In this document: positions 1 to 9,142 of the stretch, in pieces
Layout of the letters: each line of letters opens with the position of its first letter
Position numbering within the stretch: the first letter of the stretch is position 1
Assembly (NCBI GenBank): GCA_937924525.1
Contig: CALDSU010000009.1
Span: 176,340-240,339, forward strand
Reading direction: 5' to 3'
DNA: 64,000 bases
From: an uncultured Bryobacteraceae bacterium
GTDB lineage: Bacteria > Acidobacteriota > Terriglobia > Bryobacterales > Bryobacteraceae
Notes under the pieces: generated by a model
Databases searched by the model: none
Told to the model about the DNA's origin: nothing
The model's input: only the letters and a program-made list of their open reading frames with translations
Program-made: the position numbers and the translations under genes

Positions 1-1421
1 AACGTGACGCCCACGTAGATCGCGATGGCGCCCAGCGCCACGCCGAGGCCGTGCGCCGCCGGCGTGGGGCGGCGCGCGGGGCTTCCCCGCCGGATCGCGG
101 CTGCCCATCCCACGGCCGCCGGCATCACCAGGACCAGCCAGTGAAACCCGAACGCCCCGTCGCTCCCTTCAAAATAGCTGCTGGTGGAAAACGTCAAGCG
201 GTACAGCGTGTCCCAGGACAGGCCTTCGGTGAAGCGGGCGTCGGCCAGCGGACGCGGGTCGAACAGGGGCGAGCGGAACAGACTGTTCGCGAACGGAAAC
301 ACCGGGTTGCCGGTTCTCCACCAGGCGTTCAGATAGGGGACGCCGCCGGCAACCGTGCACCATGCCGCGACGCTCACCCACGCGCGCCGCGGAGGCGCGA
401 ACATCGCCAACGCCGCCGGCACCAGCGGCAGGCTGCCGGTTTTGGCCGCCAGCGCGCAACCCGTCAGCCAGGCGAAGATCCGCCAATCGCCCCCTTCTCG
501 CGCGCGCCAGCCCGCCTCGATCATGCCGAGCAGCATCAGCGCCCAGTAGTTTTCGACGTACAGCGAGCCAGTCACCAGTTGGGTGAGCGGCGTCGTCGCC
601 AGCAGCAGGGTGGCCAGGGCCGCCTGACGCGGGTTCGCCAGCCGCGCGGCGGTCGCGGCGGTCTGCGCCAGCAGGGCGAGGAAGAACCCGAAGTTGAGCA
701 GCCGGCAGGCTGATTCGCCGCCGGTCAGGTAGACGGTGGTGAACGTCCAGTTGGCCCCCATCGGCATGACGGCCCACAGGAACTCGCGGACATCGAACGG
801 CCAGAGCCCGCGCCAGGCGACCGTGGCGGGAACCACCAGGTGCATGGCGAGCGCGTCCGGTCCGGCTTCCGGCTTCAGCGCCACCAGCAGGTGCGCCAGC
901 AGGACGAACCCAAACGCGGCGTGCAGCCAGCCCGGTCCCGCATGCGCGGGGGCGGTGAGGCGGCGGAACAGCCGCCCGGCTTCGCGCCAGTCCGCCAGAA
1001 CGGGCAGCAGGTGCAGCGCCGCGTGCAGCCAGGGACGGTTCACGGGGAGGAACGCCAGTAGCCCGGCCACCCAGGAATAGAAGCCCACGCCGACGATCCA
1101 GGCCAACAGGTCGTCACGACCGGTCAGCCGACGCCCGGCCAAGTACGCGGCCAGCGCGAACAGCAGAGTCGCCCCTACCGCGACGGGGCCCACCCACCAG
1201 GCGGCGTAGGCGAGACCGCAAACCGACAAAACCGCGGTCCAGCGCCGGGGAGCAATCCGCCACGCCAGCCCGGCCAGCGCCAGATACACCGTCGCGAACA
1301 CCGCCAGCCGTTCCGCCCCGGTTGCGCTCCACGGCAGATCGGTATCCCGCCACCGGGCGGCGCATCCCCACAGCAGGCTCAGCGCCAGCAGGCCCATGGC
1401 CGCACGCGCGGCGCGCGCCAT
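1..1421 (-). CDS. Polytopic membrane protein, GT-C glycosyltransferase-like (3' end outside window)
   Basis: The frame is open from an ATG at 1421 to the window edge, about 473 residues without a stop. It is rich in Leu, Ala and Trp hydrophobic stretches, with roughly ten or more membrane segments. A PDALAMHLVVP motif about 190 residues in resembles the D-x-L-x-Y-H motif of lipid-linked-sugar-dependent GT-C transferases (ArnT/PMT type). The start overlaps the stop of the upstream glycosyltransferase fusion by one base (TGATG), so the two are translationally coupled and probably share a glycan or lipid glycosylation pathway. The GT-C assignment is inferred from motif, topology and neighbour. 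A plain polytopic protein of unknown function remains possible. Confidence 0.7.
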   Translation of the reverse strand, partial: MARAARAAMGLLALSLLWGCAARWRDTDLPWSATGAERLAVFATVYLALAGLAWRIAPRRWTAVLSVCGLAYAAWWVGPVAVGATLLFALAAYLAGRRLTGRDDLLAWIVGVGFYSWVAGLLAFLPVNRPWLHAALHLLPVLADWREAGRLFRRLTAPAHAGPGWLHAAFGFVLLAHLLVALKPEAGPDALAMHLVVPATVAWRGLWPFDVREFLWAVMPMGANWTFTTVYLTGGESACRLLNFGFFLALLAQTAATAARLANPRQAALATLLLATTPLTQLVTGSLYVENYWALMLLGMIEAGWRAREGGDWRIFAWLTGCALAAKTGSLPLVPAALAMFAPPRRAWVSVAAWCTVAGGVPYLNAWWRTGNPVFPFANSLFRSPLFDPRPLADARFTEGLSWDTLYRLTFSTSSYFEGSDGAFGFHWLVLVMPAAVGWAAAIRRGSPARRPTPAAHGLGVALGAIAIYVGVT

Positions 1422-3082
1422 CATGAGAGTTTCCGGGCCACCATCAGCCGCTGGGTAAAAACAAGCGGCCACAGCACGGTTTCAAACAGAATCTGGCCGT
1501 GCTGCTCGACCGTGGCCGCCACCTCCGCGCGGGTCAGGGGACGCTCGTCGGGAAACGCCCACACCCCGGCGGCCTCAGCCAGGGCGCGGGCGGCGCGGTA
1601 AAGCCAGGTCGGCGTGGGAAAGGAAATTACCGCGCAGCCTCCCGGGGCTAGCAACGCGAAATGCCGTTCGATCACCCGCCGGGTCTCGGCGGGCGGAAAG
1701 TGTTCGATCAATCCGATGCTGAACGCCACGTCGGCGTCCAGCGCGGCGGGCGTGTCGCGGCAGTCGCCCAGGTGCAGCCGGACCTGGCCGAGACCGTTCA
1801 CCCGCCGCCGCAGGATCTCGAGCCCATAGGCGTTCGAGTCGATGACGTGATATTCCCGCGGCCGCAACTTCCGGACTACCGCCGGCAGGAACGCGCTGCC
1901 CGCGCCCCCCAATTCGGCGACGCGCGCCGCGGAAGGCGCGTAGCGTTCCAGCGCGCGCAGCAACACCCGTTGGGTGTAGCGCCGGGTGAGCCGCGCGGTC
2001 CAGGGCGTCGAGCGATAATAATGGTCCCAGTCGGTCGCCCCGCCCGGCTTTCCGCGGCGAATGAACACAAAGTCGCGCTGAATGGCGAAGTTCGCCAGGA
2101 ACAGCACAGACTCCGCCAGCAGCTTGGCGCCCATGACGGGCAGCGCGGCGTACCCGGTCAGTAATTGAATCAAGGCATACGAAGCGGTTCCGCTCGCCGC
2201 CACCAGCGCGAGATACCTCGGCAGGGTCACGCGATGGCTCTCCCGAGAGAGAAACACCGCCCGCCGCGCCCCGCCGTAGTTCACCACCACCCCCGCGGCG
2301 CGCGCCGCCACTTGCGAGCCGGCCACGTGTCCCGTCGCGCCGAACGTCAGCAGGAAAACCAGGTTGTCCACCGCCGCCGTCACTAGCGCGAGCAGGCTGA
2401 ATCGCAGCAACACGAACGACACCCGCATCGAGTCGAGCAACGGGTTGAAATGCGATCCGGGATTGCCCGGTTCGTACAGCGTACGGATGGGCACCTCCCG
2501 CACGGCGCAACCCAGGTGCCGGGCGGCGATCAGCATGTCCAACTCAAATTCATAGCCTGTCGAGCGGACCCGCAGCAGCGCCGGCAGCAGCGCTTTGGGC
2601 ACGCCGCGCAGACCGGTCTGCGTGTCGGTCAGCGGCTGTCCCAGCAGCGCGCGCACGGCGAGCGCGGCCACTCGGTTGCCCCAGCGGCTCCGCCAGGGCG
2701 CCGCACCCCGGAACGACCGCGCGCCCAGCACCAGCCGCGCCGGTTCCTCGCGCAGACGTTCCGCCACGCGCCGTACATCTTCGGGCGCATGCTGCCCGTC
2801 GGCGTCGGCGGTGACCACGCCGGCCAGGTCCGGAAGCGCGCAGAGGGCGTGGTTGAAACCCGTCTTTAGCGCGGCGCCCTTGCCCAGGTTGACGGCGTGC
2901 CGCACCACCGTAACTCCGGGCAGCGCGGCAACCTCGGCGAAGACGGCGGCGTAGTCCGGTCCGCTCCCGTCGTCCACGACAATGACGGCGGCGAATGCCG
3001 GTCCCGCCAGCGCGGTCACCACGTCCACCAGGGCGCGCCCCGGCCGGTACGCCGGAATCACCACTGCCACCGCCTGCGCCAT
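1421..3082 (-). CDS. Fusion of GT2 glycosyltransferase, GtrA-like membrane domain and SAM methyltransferase
   Basis: The 553-residue protein has three modules. Residues 1-220 are a GT-A glycosyltransferase of the dolichyl/polyprenyl-phosphate sugar synthase type, with VVIPAYRPG, VVDDGSG (35-41) and DADGQH (93-98, the metal/nucleotide DxD region). Residues 225-345 are a GtrA-like four-helix membrane domain, which in known proteins helps move polyprenyl-linked sugars. Residues 385-553 are a class I methyltransferase with motif I VAELGGAGSAF, an acidic VIDSN strand and a LLAPGGC motif. The frame continues upstream, but ATG 3082 puts the first GT2 strand five residues from the N-terminus, as usual. 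GT2-GtrA fusions are known. The added methyltransferase is less common. The acceptor and methylated group are unknown. Confidence 0.85.
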   Translation of the reverse strand: MAQAVAVVIPAYRPGRALVDVVTALAGPAFAAVIVVDDGSGPDYAAVFAEVAALPGVTVVRHAVNLGKGAALKTGFNHALCALPDLAGVVTADADGQHAPEDVRRVAERLREEPARLVLGARSFRGAAPWRSRWGNRVAALAVRALLGQPLTDTQTGLRGVPKALLPALLRVRSTGYEFELDMLIAARHLGCAVREVPIRTLYEPGNPGSHFNPLLDSMRVSFVLLRFSLLALVTAAVDNLVFLLTFGATGHVAGSQVAARAAGVVVNYGGARRAVFLSRESHRVTLPRYLALVAASGTASYALIQLLTGYAALPVMGAKLLAESVLFLANFAIQRDFVFIRRGKPGGATDWDHYYRSTPWTARLTRRYTQRVLLRALERYAPSAARVAELGGAGSAFLPAVVRKLRPREYHVIDSNAYGLEILRRRVNGLGQVRLHLGDCRDTPAALDADVAFSIGLIEHFPPAETRRVIERHFALLAPGGCAVISFPTPTWLYRAARALAEAAGVWAFPDERPLTRAEVAATVEQHGQILFETVLWPLVFTQRLMVARKLS

Positions 3083-3163
3083 CTTTATGCATGGTACTGC
3101 CCGGCAAGCCTTCCGGGAACCGGCGTGATACACTCGCTTCTCACGCCGGAAAGGCGGCGGCGC

Positions 3164-4534
3164 ATGGCGGCGGAAGTCACGGAAATCGTTTCCCGGATGG
3201 ACCGGCTCTACGAATACGACCGCGAGCCGGTCGCCGAATCCAAGCTCCAGTCGGGCGGCCGCTTCGCGGGCCTGTTCGCGGGCGAGCACGTCGCCGCCAC
3301 CGAATTCGTGATCGGCGCGTTCTTCGTCTTGCATGGGGTGCGCGCCGCCGATCTGTTCCTGGGGTTGCTGCTGGGCAACGCGCTGGCGGTGCTCTCGTGG
3401 ACGTTCATCTGCGCCCCCATCGCCGTGCGGACGCGCCTCACGCTTTACTGGTATCTGCGGCCGATCCTGGGATCGGGATTGACCGCGGCGTACAACGTGC
3501 TCAACGCGCTCCTGTTCTGCGTGCTGGCGGGAGCCATGATCTCGGTGTCGTCAACCGCCGTGTGCTCGGTCGCGGGTCTGGCCACCCCCGCCCCCACGGA
3601 TGTATGGCCCGCCAGCCTGTCCTGGGTCCTGGTGACGTTTGCGATCGGCGTTCTGTTTACGCTGCTGGCGATCCTTGGCTTCGAGGGGCTCAGCCGCTTC
3701 GCGTCGGTCTGCTCGCCGTGGCTGTTCGTCATCTTTGTGGCCGGCGCGGTGGGAGTGATGCCGCGCCTCGGCGTGCAGCCCGACTTCCGCAACTTCTGGC
3801 AGGTGGCCGAAACACGCATCTGGAACGGAGTTCCCTCCCCGGGGCAGGAGCCGTTCGGCCTCTGGCACATCGTGTTTTTCGCCTGGTTCGCCAACCTGGC
3901 CATGCACATCGGCCTCAGCGACCTGGCGCTGTTCCGCTACGCGCGCAGTTGGAAGTACGGCTTGTGGTCGGCCTGTGGCATGTACCCTGGCCATATGCTG
4001 GCGTGGATCTGTTCGGGCATCATGATGGCGGCCATCAACCGCGAGGTGAACCCTGGCCTGATGGCGTACGCGTGCGCGGGCCTGGCGGGCGCGATCGCCG
4101 TGATGATCGCCGGATGGACCACGGCGAACCCGACGCTCTACCGCGCAGGACTCGCGCTCCAGTCGGTCACGCACAATACCGCGCGTTGGAAGGTGACCGC
4201 CGCCGCGGGTCTGGCTACCGCAGCCATCGCCTGTTTCCCGGTCGTCTTTCTGAAGCTGCTCGATTACGTCGCCATTTATGGCCTGACGCTAATGCCCGTC
4301 GGCGCGATCGCGTTCGCCGAGCACTGGATCCTGCCGCGGCTGGGAGCGGAGCCCGAACCCGCCCGCCGCCGCGGCTGGCTGGTGAATCCCCTCGCGCTGG
4401 CGGTGTGGGCCGGCACGCTGCTGTTTTGTTACTGGCTGCCGCTGCACCTGTTCTTCAAATGGCTTCCCGGATACCTGGCGGCGACCGTGGCTTACTGCGG
4501 TTTGCGCCTGCTGGAAAGGAGAACCAAGGCGTGA
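3164..4534 (+). CDS. NCS1-type (purine/cytosine-permease-like) transporter
   Basis: This 456-residue protein has about twelve membrane segments after a hydrophilic N-terminus. Its arrangement, including QSGGRFAGLFAGEH before TM1 and GWTTANPTLYRAGLA in the C-terminal half, resembles the nucleobase:cation symporter-1 family, which imports nucleobases, hydantoins or vitamins across the inner membrane. The ATG at 3164 is preceded by a GGAAAGG-like ribosome site. An in-frame GTG at 3125 would add 13 residues and looks weaker. The next gene overlaps its stop. The substrate cannot be read from sequence, and there is no nucleobase catabolic gene nearby. Confidence 0.75.
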   Translation: MAAEVTEIVSRMDRLYEYDREPVAESKLQSGGRFAGLFAGEHVAATEFVIGAFFVLHGVRAADLFLGLLLGNALAVLSWTFICAPIAVRTRLTLYWYLRPILGSGLTAAYNVLNALLFCVLAGAMISVSSTAVCSVAGLATPAPTDVWPASLSWVLVTFAIGVLFTLLAILGFEGLSRFASVCSPWLFVIFVAGAVGVMPRLGVQPDFRNFWQVAETRIWNGVPSPGQEPFGLWHIVFFAWFANLAMHIGLSDLALFRYARSWKYGLWSACGMYPGHMLAWICSGIMMAAINREVNPGLMAYACAGLAGAIAVMIAGWTTANPTLYRAGLALQSVTHNTARWKVTAAAGLATAAIACFPVVFLKLLDYVAIYGLTLMPVGAIAFAEHWILPRLGAEPEPARRRGWLVNPLALAVWAGTLLFCYWLPLHLFFKWLPGYLAATVAYCGLRLLERRTKA

Positions 4535-4710
4535 CCAGACTCCTGCCCGCCGCCGGTCTCGCCAGCCTCCTGGCCGGCCTGGCTACACCCTTCCTGCACT
4601 GGCACGGCGTGCTCAGCGAGAACCAGTTCAAGCAGGCGCTGCTGGTCTGCTCGCTGGCCTGGTTCGTGCTGGCGCCCCTGTGGCTCGTCCGCCGCCAGCG
4701 GCAGCCTTAA
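4531..4710 (+). CDS. Small membrane protein coupled to the NCS1-type transporter
   Basis: A GTG start overlaps the transporter stop (GTGA), and AAAGGAG lies about 10 nt upstream inside the transporter gene. The 59-residue product has two hydrophobic helices, around LLPAAGLASLLAGLATPF and ALLVCSLAWFVLAPLWLV, and ends in a basic RRQRQP tail. Overlap, ribosome site and composition all support a real gene. The coupling suggests an accessory subunit or stabiliser of the transporter, which is inference. I recognise no family. Confidence 0.6.
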   Translation: MTRLLPAAGLASLLAGLATPFLHWHGVLSENQFKQALLVCSLAWFVLAPLWLVRRQRQP

Positions 4711-4809
4711 CCTTCCGCCAACGCGTGCAACCCGCGCCGGGCTTCCCGCGGAGGGCTGTTTCCCCGACCATGTGGCGTTGGCCGCCCGCACGCGGCCCGG
4801 GAGAGACTC

Positions 4810-4953
4810 ATGCGGTGGCGTTCGATTCTGTTTCTGGCGAGCGCGCTCGCGGCGGCCAACCCGCTGCGCGCCCAAACTTGGGGTCCAACCCCGGGGCGCG
4901 GCGCTCGCAAACCGGTTTGTCCGCCTGGAATTCGCGCCGGGCGGCAATCGGGT
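4810..4953 (+). other. Short signal-peptide-like ORF, probably the start of a broken gene
   Basis: An ATG with GGGAGAG upstream encodes 47 residues that begin like a signal peptide (MRWRSILFLASALAAA, with an AQT cleavage-like end) and then turn into low-complexity sequence. A neighbouring frame gives a more protein-like stretch (ANRFVRLEFAPGG), which suggests a frameshift. It adjoins an acetyltransferase remnant, so the block 4810-5438 is best read as decaying DNA. It could also be a short secreted peptide. Confidence 0.3.
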
Positions 4954-4961
4954 TGAGCGCG

Positions 4962-5320
4962 ATGATCGATCGCGCGAGCGGCGATGCCCTCAGCGGCCTA
5001 CGGACGGCAAGCCTCATGTATTTCGGCACCCTGAAGGTGGGCACGGTGCTCGACGCCGCCGCAGGGGCGGAATTCCGCTCGGCGGTGGCCATGCTCGCAG
5101 ACCACGCGCTTGGCGATGAAGGCGCCGACCTGGTCATTACGAACCAATCCCTTCCCCCGTGGCAGGAGGCGTTTCGCCAGGCCGGCTTTCGCCGCCGGCC
5201 CTCCAACTACGTGTTCGCGGGGTCCCTGGCGTTGGTCAAAGCCCGGTCGCCGACGGACTGGTGCAACTGGTTCGCGGAGATGGCGATGGACGACTGCACC
5301 TTTGAATCTGAAATGCGGGC
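4962..5320 (+). pseudogene. C-terminal remnant of a GNAT/FemAB-like acetyltransferase
   Basis: One frame encodes about 115 residues that look like the C-terminal half of a GNAT-type acetyltransferase: a YFGTLKVGTVLDAA strand, a helix FRSAVAMLADHAL, then WQEAFRQAGFRRRPSNYVF and a WFAEMAMDD tail. There is no N-terminal half, no good start or ribosome site, and the frame runs on into GC-rich non-protein-like sequence up to 5438. The family call is from recall of similar proteins and needs a search. Truncation seems likelier than a short functional protein. Confidence 0.45.
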
Positions 5321-5548
5321 TGGTCTGGTTGCATCCTCGTGTCTTGCGTGCCCGCCTGGTTGCTGTCCGCCCGGTCGGGGTGCGCTCTCGCCGTGCCGTG
5401 GCGCGAACGGGGATGCGGCCTGGCGGCCCGGCTCGTGACCCGAGCATACACCGTCCAGACGCCGGACGGGGGCCGGCCGGGCGGCGGAGTTGAAATCCCG
5501 TTACGCGCCGGCAGGGTGCTCCGCCCGCGTCCCGCGAAGCTTGCCGCG

Positions 5549-6262
5549 TTAGTCTGAGATCGCCAGTTCTCCCGGCACGATCGGCCGCGTGCGCGGCAGC
5601 CGTCCCCGGTACGCGAGGCGGCCCATCAAGGCGAGGACGCCCGCAAAGATCACCAGCTTCCCCAGGTCGTAGGCGAAGCCGGCGGGGAACAGTTTCCACA
5701 TCAGCCAGAGCAAAGGCTGGGCGACGCAGACCGCCCACACGGTCCCATAGAAGTAGCGCCGCTCGTGCCCTTCGCCCTTGGTGGACGGTTTGACGCGCGG
5801 CAGCTTGCCCAGCGCGCCCAGCACCCAGATCAGGCCCGCCAGGGGGAAGTACGCCACATCGTAGATCTGGCGCAGTTGCCAGCGGCCCGTGGCCAGCGCG
5901 CCGATCAATCCCGCCAGGTTCAGCGTGACGAAGGTGAGGGCGGCGCTCCAGGCGAACGTGTAGCAGACGCGGCGGTAGAGCGGATTGGGTTTGTCTTCGA
6001 CGAAACGGATGATGTAGGGTCTCGGCTCCACGCCGGGCAGACGGCCGCGCAGTCCGGCGATGCCGGTCGCCAGCAGCACCGCGCCCAGCCAGAGCGCCAT
6101 CCGGTGGTCGAAACCGCGCGCGAACAGGTCGAAGGTCAGCGGTCCCGGGGCGATGAAGAAGACAAAGATCCAGATCGGCCAGTGCGCCAGGCGGTACACG
6201 ACCGTGTTGCGGTCGCGCAGTTTGCGGGCGCTGGCCAGTTCCACCGGGATTTCGGCGTGCAT
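5549..6262 (-). CDS. Membrane protein of unknown function, about 6 TM
   Basis: The 237-residue protein has about six hydrophobic helices (for example WIFVFFIAPGPLTFDLFA, LWLGAVLLATGIAGL, LVIFAGVLALMGRLA). Between helices 2 and 3 is a polar loop with PYIIRFVEDKPNPLYRR. The start is placed at MHAEIP (6262), because the 13 preceding in-frame codons look non-coding, although neither start has a strong ribosome site. It is followed 50 bases upstream by the AKR-like gene on the same strand. I do not recognise a family. Confidence 0.65.
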   Translation of the reverse strand: MHAEIPVELASARKLRDRNTVVYRLAHWPIWIFVFFIAPGPLTFDLFARGFDHRMALWLGAVLLATGIAGLRGRLPGVEPRPYIIRFVEDKPNPLYRRVCYTFAWSAALTFVTLNLAGLIGALATGRWQLRQIYDVAYFPLAGLIWVLGALGKLPRVKPSTKGEGHERRYFYGTVWAVCVAQPLLWLMWKLFPAGFAYDLGKLVIFAGVLALMGRLAYRGRLPRTRPIVPGELAISD

Positions 6263-6311
6263 TGGTTTTCGAGTGTCGCACACGGCCGCGCGCGGGTTCA
6301 ACCGCAGCGCG

Positions 6312-7211
6312 CTAGGTGCGCACTGGCGCGCCGAACGCCTCCAGGAACAGCCGCCGGTTCTCGGTCACCTGGTCTTTGTGCTTGGGGAACATTCCCACAA
6401 TCACGGCGTCGTGCGGCTTGGCGGAGGCGGCCACCAGGCGCAGCGCGTCCCGCATGTCCGCGGGAGTGGAACACAGCCGCGACGCGCCGTAGACCTTGAA
6501 AATCAAGCACTGGCGCGAGGTGCGGGCGACCCGGCGGAGCATCGCCTCGCGGTCGGGGTCATAAAAATGCGAACCGGGCGGACGCACGCCGTGTCCGGCA
6601 AGCCGCGCGGCGTCTTGCTTGGGCCGGCTGAGGTTGTAGAGGCTGGTCAGGTAGAAATCCACGTCCCAACCGCGCTCCTCGACCCAGTCGATGACCTCCG
6701 GAAGGTGGGTCGCCAGCCCCACGCGCAAGCCTGTATCACGAATCCGCCGGAGCGTTTCCCGGGCCTCCGCGATCCGGCCCGCGGCCCACAGGCGGTCCGT
6801 CATGGCGCCGTGGAGGTAGATGGCGATGGGCTTCTGCGCCGCCAGATCCTGAATATGGCGGGGAATATCGGCCAGTTCCGACGCGGTTTGCGCAATCCAC
6901 TGGATGCGGCCGCCCTCGTTGCGGTACTCGCGCAACAGGCGCTGGATGTGGCGGTCGCCGCGCGACTGCCAGGTGTTGATCCCGGCGCGTTCGCAGTCCG
7001 CCAACAGCCGCTTGACGTTGGCGGCGGAGAAATAATCCATCATCTCGCGGCTGAGCTCGTCGCTCACGTGCGAGTTGCCGCTGATGGGATTGCCGCCCAC
7101 GATCAGGCGGGAGACCCGGTGCGGGCCGAAGGGAACCAGGGGAAAGCCCGCCGCCGGCGCGGGCGCCGCGGGCGCCACCGCCATCAGTTGCCGCCGCGTC
7201 AGGTTCGTCAT
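6312..7211 (-). CDS. Aldo/keto-reductase-like protein with Tat-type signal
   Basis: The 299-residue product starts with a twin-arginine-like leader (TRRQLMAVAPAAPAPAAG). A TIM-barrel-like sequence follows, resembling the aldo/keto reductase superfamily: VSRLIVGGNPISG early, AGINTWQSRGD after strand 2, AIYLHGAMTD after strand 4 and DVDFYLTSLYNLS later. I cannot see the full Asp-Tyr-Lys-His tetrad. The Tyr of the usual D-x4-Y segment seems absent, so reductase activity is uncertain. Such Tat-leader barrel proteins are common in Acidobacteriota. A sugar isomerase-like role is an alternative. Confidence 0.65.
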   Translation of the reverse strand: MTNLTRRQLMAVAPAAPAPAAGFPLVPFGPHRVSRLIVGGNPISGNSHVSDELSREMMDYFSAANVKRLLADCERAGINTWQSRGDRHIQRLLREYRNEGGRIQWIAQTASELADIPRHIQDLAAQKPIAIYLHGAMTDRLWAAGRIAEARETLRRIRDTGLRVGLATHLPEVIDWVEERGWDVDFYLTSLYNLSRPKQDAARLAGHGVRPPGSHFYDPDREAMLRRVARTSRQCLIFKVYGASRLCSTPADMRDALRLVAASAKPHDAVIVGMFPKHKDQVTENRRLFLEAFGAPVRT

Positions 7212-7312
7212 CGCCTGCCTCCGTCCTGCTCTTTAAGCTAGGCCCTCCGGCCGCCCGTCGCAACGGTGTATACTCGCCTCAAATCGCCATTCCACCAGGA
7301 GGCACGCTTCCC

Positions 7313-9142
7313 ATGCGTCTTGCCTACGCCGCCGGCGGACTGCTGCTGGCCTGCGCGGCCGGTCTGCCCGGCCAAGCGCTTTACCAACGGGTCGAATTCG
7401 AGCGGCAGCCGCTCCGCCAGACGATGCGGCCGGTGGTACGCGGCACGCAATACGCGGCGACTTCGATGGAGCCGCTGGCCACCCAGACGGCGGAACGTAT
7501 CCTCCGCGCGGGCGGCAACGCCTTTGACGCCGTCGTGGCGGGACAGGCGGTGCTGGGACTGGTGGCCCCGGCTTCCAACGGGATCGGCGGAGACGCGGTG
7601 CTGCTCGTGTGGGACGCCCGGTCGCAGCGCGTTTACTCGGTGAATGCCGAGGGCACGGCGCCACGCCTGGCCACCATCGAGTGGTACCGCCAGCATCATG
7701 GCGGCGAGCTCCCGGTGAACGACACGCTGCTGTCGGCCACGGTCCCCGGAGTGGTGGACGCCTGGTATGTGCTGCTGTCGCGCTGGGGCACCATGCGGTT
7801 TGCCGACGTGCTGGCGCCGGCGATCGAGCTGGCCGAGCAGGGGTTTCCCGCCAGCGAATCCCTGGCGGGATCCATCGCAGGCACTCGCCAGTTCGAGAAG
7901 TATCCCACCAGCCGGCGCGTCTACCTGCCGGGCGGCACAGCGCCACGAGCCGGCGAAATCTTCCGCAATCCCGATCTCGGCCGCACCCTGCGGCGGCTGG
8001 TGGAAGCGGAAGCGCAGGCGGCGCCGCGCGGCCGCCTGGCCGGACTCCAGGCCGCGCGCGACCGTTTCTACCAGGGCGACATCGCCCGCGAGATGGCGGC
8101 CTTCTCCGAGCAGAACGGCGGGCTGTTCCGCTACGAGGATTTCGCCTCCTACACGGCGAAAGTGGAGGACCCGGTTTCCTTCCGCTACCGGGACTACGAG
8201 GTGTACAAAAACGCCTCCGCCACGCAAGGGCCGGCCGAGTTGTTCGTGCTGAACCTGCTCGAAGGCTACGATCTGAAAGCGATGGGCCACAACTCCGCCA
8301 CCTACATCCACACCTCGGTGGAAGCGACCAAGCTGGCCTTCGCCGACCGGGATCAGTTTCTGGGCGACATGGATTTCATCCGGATCCCCTTCGGCGGCTT
8401 GCTGTCGAAAGCGTACGGCGGGGAGCGGCGCAAGCTGATCGACCCCGAACGGGCGTCGGACGAGTTCCGCCCCGGCGCCCCGGAGCGCTTCCAGCCGGGA
8501 TTCCCGGTCACCGAGCGCCCGCGCGACCTGCGGCTGGCCGGAGACGGAGATCACGAAGGCGATACCAGCTACATCGCGGTGGCGGACCGGCAGCGCAACG
8601 CGGTGTCGTTCACGCCCAGCCTGCACAGCGGATTTGGCGCCAAGGTGGTGATGGGCGAATTGGGATTCTCCTTGAATTGCCGCGGCGACTACTTTTCGCT
8701 GACGCCCGGGCACGCCAACGCCCTGGAGCCCGGCAAACGCCCGCGCAGCACGCTCCAGAGCACGCTGGTGGTCAAGGACGGCAAGCCCTATCTGGTCACC
8801 GGCAGCCCGGGCGGCGATGACCAGTGCATGCGCACGCTCCAGACGCTGCTCAACATCGTCGAGTTCGGGATGAACGTGCAGCAGGCCATCGAGGCGCCGC
8901 GTTGGACCACGCGGAGCTTCCCGTCTTCGCCGTTCCCCCACACCATGCACCCGGCGGACCTGGGGGTGGAAGCCCGCATCCCCTCCGCCACGCGCGCCGA
9001 ACTGGCGCGCAAAGGGCACCGGGTCCGCGTGAGCCGTGCCTGGTCGCTGGGCTCGAACGCCGCGATTCTGATCGACCCGGTCACCAACGTGTTGCACGCA
9101 GGAGCGGATCCACGGGCGAACGCGTACGCGCTGGCCTGGTAG
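7313..9142 (+). CDS. ggt: Gamma-glutamyltransferase (glutathione hydrolase), secreted
   Basis: The 609-residue Ntn-hydrolase proenzyme cleaves gamma-glutamyl bonds, for example of glutathione, outside the cytoplasm. A signal peptide (residues 1-22, ending GQA) precedes the large-subunit motifs GGNAFDAVVAGQAVLGL and NGIGGDAVLLV. The autocatalytic cleavage site is at Thr418 in GDTSYIAVAD, which becomes the small-subunit nucleophile. The GSPGGDDQ loop matches the usual substrate-binding GSPGGS region except that Asp replaces Ser. An AGGAGG ribosome site precedes ATG 7313. Its stop codon lies inside a 31-bp tandem duplication. Length is normal for the family. Confidence 0.92.
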   Translation: MRLAYAAGGLLLACAAGLPGQALYQRVEFERQPLRQTMRPVVRGTQYAATSMEPLATQTAERILRAGGNAFDAVVAGQAVLGLVAPASNGIGGDAVLLVWDARSQRVYSVNAEGTAPRLATIEWYRQHHGGELPVNDTLLSATVPGVVDAWYVLLSRWGTMRFADVLAPAIELAEQGFPASESLAGSIAGTRQFEKYPTSRRVYLPGGTAPRAGEIFRNPDLGRTLRRLVEAEAQAAPRGRLAGLQAARDRFYQGDIAREMAAFSEQNGGLFRYEDFASYTAKVEDPVSFRYRDYEVYKNASATQGPAELFVLNLLEGYDLKAMGHNSATYIHTSVEATKLAFADRDQFLGDMDFIRIPFGGLLSKAYGGERRKLIDPERASDEFRPGAPERFQPGFPVTERPRDLRLAGDGDHEGDTSYIAVADRQRNAVSFTPSLHSGFGAKVVMGELGFSLNCRGDYFSLTPGHANALEPGKRPRSTLQSTLVVKDGKPYLVTGSPGGDDQCMRTLQTLLNIVEFGMNVQQAIEAPRWTTRSFPSSPFPHTMHPADLGVEARIPSATRAELARKGHRVRVSRAWSLGSNAAILIDPVTNVLHAGADPRANAYALAW

